Program-made: the position numbers and the translations under genes
The notes under the pieces: generated by a model
The model's database searches: none
Seen by the model: only the letters and a program-made list of their open reading frames with translations
Told to the model about the DNA's origin: nothing
Shown: piece after piece, positions 21,968-31,200 of the stretch
Layout of the letters: every line of letters starts with the position of its first letter
How positions within the stretch are numbered: the stretch's first letter is position 1
DNA from: Bryopsis sp. KO-2023
Taxonomy: Eukaryota; Chlorophyta; Ulvophyceae; Bryopsidales; Bryopsidaceae
Length of the DNA: 64,000 bases
Assembly (NCBI GenBank): GCA_030272585.1
Contig: BSYQ01000003.1
Coordinates: forward strand, 6,386,001-6,450,000
Direction: 5' to 3'

Positions 21968-23296
21968 GGGAAATCGTAATGTAATGAGATTTTCCTTAAG
22001 AGGACGAAATGTCCCTCTCTCCGCTTGCAGGGTACTAGCCCGAAGGCCAAATGTCCCTGCGTCGCCGGTCACGCTCCTCGTTCGCATGTCTGATTTTCGA
22101 AGCGCCATGTCGGTCGACGTCGCTCGCATGGCGGACGTGCGCGGAGCGCAGGTCCGACTCTCTTCACTTGGGTGGTTTCCAGGGCGCTGCGCAGCAAAGT
22201 CGAAAAGGAAAGGGCGGAGCAAAGTCGAAAAGGAAAGGGCGCGGTACCATCGAAAAGGAAAGGGCGAGGGAGCTGCGCGCTGCGCAGCTCGCTCTTTTGA
22301 AAAGGTGATGGGCGAGGTCGCTGGGTGCAGCGCACCGATCTTTTTAATTAGAAAAAGTGATGGGCGAGCTACCCCTTGAAAAGTGTGAGGGGCTGCGCAG
22401 CTCGCTCGTTTGAAAACGTGTTGGGCGAGGTCGCTGCGCGCAGCGGCCTGTTAATTTAAAAAGTGTGATGGGTGAGGGTGGTGCGCGCAGCGCCAGGGAG
22501 CTGCGCGCAGCGCAGCGATCACTTCAGTAAACTGATGGGACAGGGAGCTTCGAAACGATAAGGGCGAGGGAGCTGCGCGCTGCGCAGCTCGCTCCTTTAA
22601 AAAGGTGATGGGAGAGGGAGCTGCGAAATTACAGACGACCACTTAAAACAAGTGATGGGCGAGGTCGCTGGGCGCAGCGCAGCGACCTGTTGGAGTAAAA
22701 AAAGATATGGGCGAGGTCGCTGGGCGCAGCGCAGCGACCTGTTGGAATAAAAAAAGGGATCTTAAAGGGATGGGTTAGGTCGCTGGGCGCAGATCTGGTT
22801 CGCTGAGAGTTAGAAAAAAAAAAAACCAACGAACGAGCGCCTTGGGAAAGGGCGCTGCGCGACTGGCGCGACTTGGAAAAAACGAGGGCGCTGCGCGCGA
22901 CGCCCTGGCCCAGACTTGGTTTCGAAAAAAAAAAAAAAAAACCACGTTTTTTTCCAAGTCGCGCCAGTCCGACTTCCGCGACTTGGAAAAAAACAAGTTC
23001 GCTGCGCGCAGCGCCCTAGCCCAGATCTGATTCGCTCGGAGTTAAAAAAAAAAAAAAAAACCCAAGTTTTTTCCCAAGTCGCGCCAGTCCGACTTCTGGT
23101 TCGCTGGGAGTTCGAAAAAAAAAAAAAACGAAAAAGGGGTTACCTAATGTAAGAAGGGAAATCGAATGGAACTTACAGCTTGTGGTTCGCTGGGAGTTCG
23201 TTCGATGGGAGTTCGAAAAAAAAAAAAAAAAAAACGAAAAACTGTTACGTTCGATTTCCCTCTCTCTGTCAAAGCAATGAGACAGACCGGTTAATT
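21968..23296 (+). mobile_element. Non-autonomous Helitron-like unit 10 (empty-site sister of unit 5)
   Basis: 1329 bp, matching unit 5 without its MITE apart from a 20-bp deletion near 22369. It holds the undisturbed MITE target GCCCAGAC near 22909, which proves the insertion in unit 5. No gene. Confidence 0.8.
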
Positions 23297-24563
23297 GGGA
23301 AATCGTAATGTAATGAAGATTTTCCTTAAGAGGACGAAATGTCCCTCTCTCCGCTTGCGGGGTACTAGCCCGAAGGCAAAATGTCCCTGCGTCGCCGGTC
23401 ACGCTCCGCGCTCGCATGTCTGATTTTCGACGCGCCATGTCGGTCGACGCTGCTCGCATGGCGGACCGGCGCGAAGCTGAATCGCAACTGAATGGGCGAG
23501 GGAGCTGCGCGAAGCGCAGCGAACTGGGGAACGACGAGGAAGGGGGGGCGCTGCGCGAAGCAAAGCCGAAAAGGAAAGGGCGAGAGAGCTGCGCGCTGCG
23601 CAGCTCCCTCTTTTAAAAAGGTGATGGGCGAGGTCGCTGGGGGCAGCGCACCGACCTTTGAATTTTAAAAATGTGATGGGCGAGGGAGCTGCGCGCTGCG
23701 CAGCGACCCCTTAAAAAGTGTGAGGGGCTGCGCAGCTCGCTACTTTGAAAACGTGCTGGGCGAGGTCGCTGCGTTCAGCGACCTGTTAATTTAAAAAGTG
23801 TGATGGGTGAGTGTGGTGCGCGCAGCGCCAGGGAGCTGCGCGCAGCGCAGCGATCACTTCAGTAAACTGATGGGACAGGCAGCTTCGAAACGATAAGGGT
23901 GAGGGCGCTGCGCGCTGCGCAGCTCGCTCCTTTAAAAAGGTGATGGGACAGGGAGCTGCGAAATTACAGACGACCACTTGAAGCAAGTGATGGGCGAGGT
24001 CGCTGGGCGCAGCGCAGCGACCTGTTGGACTAAAAAAAGATATGGGCGAGGTCGCTGGGCGCAGCGCAGCGACCTGTTGGAATAAATAAAGGGATCTTAA
24101 AGGGATGGGTTAGGTCGCTGGGCGCAGATCTGGTTCGCTGAGAGTTAAAAAAAAAAAAACCGACGAACGAGCGCCTTGGGAAAGGGCGCTGCGCGACTGG
24201 CGCGACTTGGAAAAAACGAGGGCGCTGCGCGCGACGCCCTCGCCCAGATTTGGTTTCCAAAAAAAAAAAAAAGAAACCACGTTTTTTTCCAAGTCGCGCC
24301 AGTCCGACTTCCGCGACTTGGAAAAAAACAAGTTCGCTGCGCGCAGCGCCCTAGCCCAGATCTGATTCGCTCGGAGTTGGAAAAAAAAAAAAAAACGAAG
24401 AAGGGGTTACCTAATGTAAAAAGGGAAATCGAATCTAAGTTACAACTTGTGGTTCGCTGAGAGTTCGTTCGCTGGGAGTTCGAAAAAAAAAAAGAAAAAA
24501 CGAAAAAACTGTTACATTCGATTTCCCTCTCTCTGTCAAAGCGATGAGACAGACCGGTTAATT
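23297..24563 (+). mobile_element. Non-autonomous Helitron-like unit 11
   Basis: A 1267-bp unit of the same head type and minisatellite as units 5 and 10 but more diverged, with a shortened first part. It ends with short 3' tail, hairpin and GGTTAATT. Confidence 0.75.
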
Positions 24564-26143
24564 GGGAAATCGAATGTTAATGAGATTTTCCACGGATCAT
24601 CAGTTTGTCCCCGCAGGGTACTAGCCCACAGGCGAAATGTCCCTGCGTAGCCGGTCACGCTCCGCGCTCGCATGTCTGATTTTCGAGGCGCCATGTCGGG
24701 CGACTCTGCGCGCATGGCGGACCTGCGCGGAGCGCAGGTCCGACTCCAACGACTTTGCGATTCCAGGGCGCTGCGCGAAGCGCAGCGAACTGGCAGAGAG
24801 AGAGGGAGGGAGGCGCGAAGCGCAGCAAAGGCGCAGCAAAGTCGAAACTGAAAGGGAGGGAGCTGCGCGCTGGGCAGCTTGCTCCTTTGAAAAGGTGATG
24901 GGCGAGTTCGCTGGGGCAGCGCAGCGACCTCTCAATTTAAAAAAGTGATGGTCGAGGTCGCTGGGCGCAGCGCAACGACCTCTTTAAAAAACTGGTGGGA
25001 CTTTTTTAACTTTGGCTTCGAAAGTGAAAGGGCGAGGGAGCTGCGCGCTGCGCAGCGACCTCTGAAATGAAAAAGTGTGATGGTGGGGAAGGTGCGCGCT
25101 GCGCCTTGGGTGAGGGAGCTGCGCGCTGCGCCTTGGGAGAGGGCGCTGCGCGCAGCGCAGCCTGACTGATGCGACTTGGAGAAAACGAGGGCGCTGCGCC
25201 CTCGCCCAGGTCTGGTTCGTTGGAAGTTCGAAAAAAAAAAAGATCGACGAATTAAAAAGTGTGATGTGCCAGGGAGCTGCGCGCTGCGCCTTGGGGAAGG
25301 GCGCTGCGCGCAGCGTAGGCCGACTGATGCGACTTGGAGAAAACGAGGGCGCTGCGCGCGGCGCCCTCGCCCAGGTCTGGTTCGCTGGGAGTTCGAAAAA
25401 AAAGTTTGAACAGTGTGATGAGCCAGGAGCTGCGCGCTGCTCCCATGTCCGACTGCCGCGACTTGGGAAAAAACGAGGGTGCTGCGTGCAGTGCGACGCG
25501 CTTTCGGCGATCGCGACCCACAGGTTCGTTTTGGAATCAGAGAAAAACTTAAAAAAATAAAAATAAAAACTTTAAAATAAAAATAAGGAAAGAATATCGT
25601 TCGGTTTGGATATAGGAATTGAGGAAAAAAAAGGAAAAAAAAAAAGAAAAAATAGAAAACAACATGTAAGAAAACTGGGTAAAACGAAAACAAACTTACA
25701 AAACCAAGTTTCTTTTCCCTTTCGTTTTTTCGTATTTATTGCCTTTCCTTCCCTCTGCACTACAGCATTACTTCTTGTACCTGATCATATTCTGCCCTTC
25801 TTCTCACTCCTCTTACACACCCCTCTTCTACTTCGTTAAATGTGCGTCCTTTAACTCACTACGTTCCAGAAATTCTAACACAACATAAGGGAAGAATAAC
25901 GTTTGGTTCGGATATATGGATGGGAAATAAAAAAAATAATAATTGTGATGTGAGTGGAAGTTCAGATTATGCATAGATGTTGCTAAGGCTGGTTATTTCG
26001 CTCTAATCCGTTGTAAGTTTGGTCCTTCCCATGTTATTTTCACGTGCTCATTCGTGTCACAACTTCTTGTGTCGGATATCGGCCATTCTCATTACATTCG
26101 ATTTCCCTCTCTCTGTCAAAGCAATGAGACAGACCGGTTAATT
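24564..26143 (+). mobile_element. Non-autonomous Helitron-like unit 12 (long-tail class)
   Basis: A 1580-bp unit whose second half (about 25080-26143) closely matches unit 1. It carries the long 3' tail shared with the autonomous element and is followed directly by autonomous copy B. Terminal repeat, hairpin and GGTTAATT are intact. Confidence 0.8.
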
Positions 26144-26559
26144 GGGAAATCGAATGTAATGAGATTTTCCTTAAGAGGACGGTTTTGTCCCCGCAGGGTA
26201 CTAGCCCTGAGGGCGATTTTCCCTGCGTAGCCGGTCACGCTCCGAGCGCGCATGTCTGATTTTCGACGCGCCATGTCGGTCGACGTCGCGCGCATGGCGG
26301 ACATGCGCGGAGGGCAGGTCCGACTCCCATCACTTCGCGATTCCAGGGCGCTGCGCGAAGCGCAGCGAACTGGCGGAGAACGAGGGGGGGAGGCGCTGCC
26401 GCGACTTGGAAGAAAACGAGGGCGTTGCGCGCGGCGCCCTCGCCCGGATCTGGTGTTCTCGGAGTTCGGAAAAAAAAAGAAACGAAAGAAAAGGAAGTAC
26501 AGAAGAGAAAATACAAGGGAATCGAAAAAAAAAAAAACAGAAAAGGAATAATAAAGAGA

Positions 26560-27437
26560 AAAAAGAAGTGTTTCGTCTTGCCCCTGCGTCGAAACCTCTT
26601 CCTTTCACAGCCGGCCCTTTCCAAACGCCTGCCCTACCACCTGCATGGGCGGATTTTCTCTTTGCTTTTTCACCTGCAGCCGAATTAAGTATTGGAGTTC
26701 CACTTTCGTTGCCTGCTCACCCCCTCGCGACGGCCAGAAGCCGCTCCCGCCACGCTCAGCGCCTTGTTCCTCCCCTATTCCAGCGACGTCCACATGGTGG
26801 GGACGCCCTGGTCGTGCGCGGATGAAAATCAGAAGAGAGGCCAGGGAGTCGAACCCTGTTCGAACCCTGCGTCCACCTCTGTTCCACGCCGCTCCATTTC
26901 TCGACTGGCGACCATTCTTCCTGAACTTTTCTCCTTACCCAGGCAGGGCTTTTCGAGTCTTTTCGAGTGGTTTATGAAAATGACGACAACGACGACGACG
27001 GCTGGATTTGGATTCGTTTCCGTCGCGATGCGTCACGTGGCGTGGTTTCTCGGGTGGGAGGTCAGGTAACGGCGAAGCGCAGCGAACTGGCGGAGAACGA
27101 GGGAGCTGCGCAGCGCGCGAAGCGACCTGTTAAACTAAAAAGTGTGATGGGCCAAAACCAAAGGCAGCGACCAAAGAAAAGTTCTGATGGGCCATTTAGC
27201 CCCCTAGGGCAAGCGGCAGCGCGCGCACGTGACACTTTTTGCTTCGCACCTTGTGCTTCGCTCGAGCTGAGCGCAGCGAGCTCCTAGTAAGCCTTGATGG
27301 GTGAGGGAGCTGCGACAAAAGCCCTGGGCGATCTACCAGTAATCCATGGGTGGGACTCGCTGGTAATCGCGCCTGTATATGCGAGTGGCGTTTACAACAC
27401 GAGACAAGAGCGCACAACAACAAAACATACCGAATAT
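26560..27437. other. 5' region of copy B without a recognised gene
   Basis: 26560-27060 has no match elsewhere in the window and only short open frames. 27060-27320 returns to the GCGC minisatellite in a decayed form. 27320-27437 is unique. A tRNA-like hairpin sits at 26836-26880. Copy C has unrelated sequence in the matching place, so this part of the element is variable cargo or filler. Confidence 0.5.
26836..26880 (-). other. Minimal tRNA-like hairpin in copy B
   Basis: On the minus strand the outer stem AGAGG/CCTCT encloses a 17-nt linker and a perfect T-arm, CAGGG-TTCGACT-CCCTG. No D or anticodon arm fits between them. A second GGGTTCGAA lies in the linker. Confidence 0.45.
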
Positions 27438-28261
27438 GCAGCGAGTCTATGTCGATATCTTGAGAAAGTGTTCTCGCGGATCCCCCCGACCATTCCACCC
27501 CACCGAAACCGTGCAGCAAAATCAAAGTCCTCAGGGATGACGCAGCTGGAAGAGTGATGTGACTCTCATCGCGTCCCTGTCACAGACTTGACGACTTCGA
27601 GGAAGGAAAGTCGAGGAAGGAAAAAAAGGCGACGAGCGACGACGTAGGCGACGACGCAGGCGTGTTGAGAACGCGAACAAGGTGAGAGAAGAAGGAGGGT
27701 GAAGTGGGTTCGACTCCCACACCTCCTGAAGGCTTATTACCTGGAAATTCAAACATGCAGGGGTCGACAGAAAAGGTTTTAGGGAAACCTCTCCCTATTC
27801 TTCTTTGTTTTCCTTTTTCTGGCTTGGTTCCACCTTGTTCGCGTTCTTTTTTGGGAGAAACCAACTTCGTCGCCGAAAAGATCTCCCTCCTGTTGAGATT
27901 CTTTCTGTTTTTCCTCATAACTTCTTTTATACCGCGTCGTTTCCGACGAAACAAAGCGCGTTTGAAACGTGGAGTCGAGGGGGAGCCACTGCATACTATT
28001 TCGTCGCGTTTTAAAGGAAAAACTTTAGGTCGATCGTCCTTTGACGACTTCTGGACGTCGGGAGGGATTCGGCCACCCAAATATTGTATAAATCAAAAGA
28101 AAGCTACTGTATAAGCCTAATGGAGTGCAAATAAATGATTTTTTGAGGCATTGACTATCGTGGGTGTTTCGCATGAAAAATCAGCCCAAGAAACCCCTTA
28201 AATCTTCTCTCTATTCACGGAATTTAAATGAATTCGTTTGTTTTTTCGAATATTTGTATAG
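27438..28261 (+). promoter_or_regulatory. Conserved 5' block before the Rep gene, copy B
   Basis: Homology between copies B and C resumes at GCAGCGAGTCTATGTC (27438, matching 39421) and runs into the ORF. The block must hold the promoter and leader of the Rep gene. No clear TATA box is seen. A tRNA-like hairpin is at 27693-27727. A minus-strand open frame (27580-28080) persists in copy C, but its C-terminal half is read through the hairpin, so I do not call it a gene. Confidence 0.5.
27693..27727 (+). other. Minimal tRNA-like hairpin, conserved, copy B
   Basis: An outer stem AGGAGG/CCTCCT and a perfect T-arm, GTGGG-TTCGACT-CCCAC, are separated by a few bases. It is kept unchanged in copy C (49790-49824) about 535 bp before the Rep ORF. 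The B box could serve RNA polymerase III. Confidence 0.5.
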
Positions 28262-31200
28262 ATGACGTCAGTGGGGGAGACGGGCAGCTTCACAAGGTCC
28301 GACGTGCAAGCTCGATGGATGTGGAGGAATCAAGTGTGCGTGGGGTTGGGTATCCCAAACAGGCGAGTGATCTCTCGTGATCCTTTCGTGATCACTCCGG
28401 TGACGAGTTCCCCGTACGGGATACGAAATTTTTCGTTATACGAGCAAATGAACGTGGCCCTGGGGGCAGAATTTTTTATCGATCACAGTTCAGCGAACGG
28501 GGCGTGTTTTTTTAACGCCATATCCAAAGAAATAAGCGGGGACGAAACGAGTGCGGGGACCCTACGAACCTTGGTATGCGACCTGGCGGCGACGCACCCC
28601 GAGGCTTTTGCCGCTTTTGAGGGGTGCACCATCGATGAAATAAAAATAAAGATAAACAACATGCGGTCCAACGATACGTGGGCGAGCACGTGGACTATTT
28701 TTGCGGCCGCGACCCTCCTCCAAACCCCTTTTGAAATACAATTATACCAACGTGACTACCCTGTATTCAAATTCAATCCTTTGTTCTCCACTCCCTTGAT
28801 TACCACCAGCGCCATGGATAACGTGTTTGTTAGATTATGTAACACGAAAGGTAACCACTACGACAGGGTGTACGAGCGAAACGAGCTCCAAGCGATCACC
28901 CCCGCCTCATTACTTGCGAATATTAACGTGCCGATCGTGGGAAACAGAACTCCCCAACTCGAAAACAAAACCACAACCAAAATCGAAACGAAAGAAGAAA
29001 GAAAAAGGCGCCTTGCGAGAGAAAGAAAGAGGAAGCAACGAAGCGATGCAAAGAAAGCAAAAGAAATGAGGGATGCTGAGAAAGAAAACATTGCGAGCAA
29101 GCCCGAAACAGAGAAGGAAAAAAGGTTGGAAAAACGTGCTTTGCTGAAGCGCGAGAGGGAAGCGAAATTGTCCGAAGAAAAGAAAAAAGCATTGCGTGAA
29201 ACACACGCGAGCGAGGAACGAAAGAGAACGGACACGAGCGAAAAGAAAGCGGCCGACGAGAACACGAGGAAAGAAAACGAGCGAAAGAGAAAAAAGCAAC
29301 AAGAGGAATGGGCGACCAGAAAAAAGATCCACAAGCAAAATCTCAAACGCACGAGCGTCGACGAGCTGATTCGCGATTGGGAGCGTCACTTGGAGCAGTC
29401 CGTTACCTGGCACGGCAACGTTTGCCAGAGTTGCGGAGAGACGGGGCCGGGTGCCGACTTCAGCGATGCCACGTGTGCGAGGTGCAAGAGGAATCCGCGC
29501 TATCGACGAGCGTACAGCGAAGAGAACGGGCTCTGGCCGGATCCCGTTCCTCCCGAGCTCACCGGCCTCACCCAGATGGAGGAGATGTTGATCGCCCGTA
29601 TTCACCCTTGCATGTACATTGCGAGGATCCACAAGAGCGGGATGCATCGGTTGAGCGGTCACTTCATTGGTTTCATGGCGGACCACTCGGAGACGATCGA
29701 GGCCCTTCAGCGCCTGCCGGTGGACCCGAGAGACCTTCCTTGGGTGGTGGTCCGACAACACGGGGTTGATCGGACCCATCAGGATCACATCGTGCGACGA
29801 GGGGTTGTTCTCCGCGCCTTGCGTTGGCTGCAGAAGAACAACCCCTGGTATGCTGGGATTGAGATTGACGAGGACGTTATCGCTCGTCTTCCGGAGCACG
29901 GGAGCCCCGAGGGATTGCGAGAGTTCACGGAGCGGCAAGCCGCCCAGGCTGAGGAGGAGGGCGGGTTCCGTGCCCACGATTCGGATGACGAGGCCGACGG
30001 CGATGTGTCGATGCACTCTCATGCACCCACGACAATCCGTGGAGTTCGAGAGGTCGACAAGATCCGAGCATCTGTGACAGAGGCGATCGATCGTGCCGAG
30101 GGGAACAACGTGGCTCCCTTTCCAGTGCGAGAGAGGGAGCCGATCAAGGAGTTCATGACCCGAGGACTCTTTTCGATGGCGTTCCCCACCCTTTTCCCTT
30201 GTGGCGGTGCCGATTACACGACGGCCGGCTTTCCCGACGTCAATGGCATGCGAGAGTACGCTCTTCATCTGATGCGATGGCCGGATCGTCGTTTCGCACG
30301 GCATCCACGCTTCAAGTTCTTGGTCGTCAATCTCGCAGATCGCAAAGCCGCGTTTGGCCTGGCACGGGTGTTCCTCAAGGGGAACCAAGAAATCAACAAG
30401 ATGACGGTGAAGGACTTGAAGGACCTCGTAGATGAGGGTGATTCGAGCCTTATGAACAAGATTCTTGCCTTTGGTTCAAGGATACGAGGGACGAAGCAAT
30501 TTTGGTCCGATAGACGTGGCGAGCTGGAGGAGATGTTTCGGCAGCTCACGCACCCGGTCGAGGGTAGCCAGGGTTACATGCCCTCGCTCTTCTTCACCTT
30601 GAGCTCCGCCGAGATGTTTTGGCCACAGATCGAGACTCTCCTCCAACTCGACTACTCAGATTGTGCCACGGAGGCCCAGAGGAAGGCGAAGAAGAGGCGA
30701 GCGATGGTGGACAACGCCGATCTCATCGATGCCTACTTCTTGGAGCGATCCGAGTCGTTCCTCAAGAAGGTGATGGTGCCTTACTTCGGCGCGGACGAGT
30801 TTTGGGCAAAGATCGAGTACCAATGGCGAGGGGCGCCCCACATGCACGGGTTCTTGTGGCTGCCGGATGCGCCCAACTTGATGCGAAGCGCCCACGAGGA
30901 GATGAGCGCCGACACGAGAGCAGAGGTCATCGAGTACTTCACCGAGACGGTCGGCATCACCTTGGACATGGACGAGGACTTCCGCAGCGCTCCCTCCACG
31001 CCTCACCCGTCCACGAGGACGTACACGTCGATCGGCACGAGCGACGAGGAGCGTGCAAGGGACTTGGAGGAGCTGTTGAGGGTGCAGGGACCCCACGCAT
31101 GCACCAACAGCTGCTTCAAGTCCAAGAGGGACCGGGACTTGGGCAGGTGCAGGTTCAGGTTCCCGAGGGAGGTGCGGGCGCATGCGGAGATCGTGGAGGA

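Noticed and set aside
27580..28080. Minus-strand frame of 166 codons kept in copy C (49575-50177)
   Set aside because: It runs through the tRNA-like hairpin and is explained by overall DNA identity of the two copies. Start and end differ between copies.
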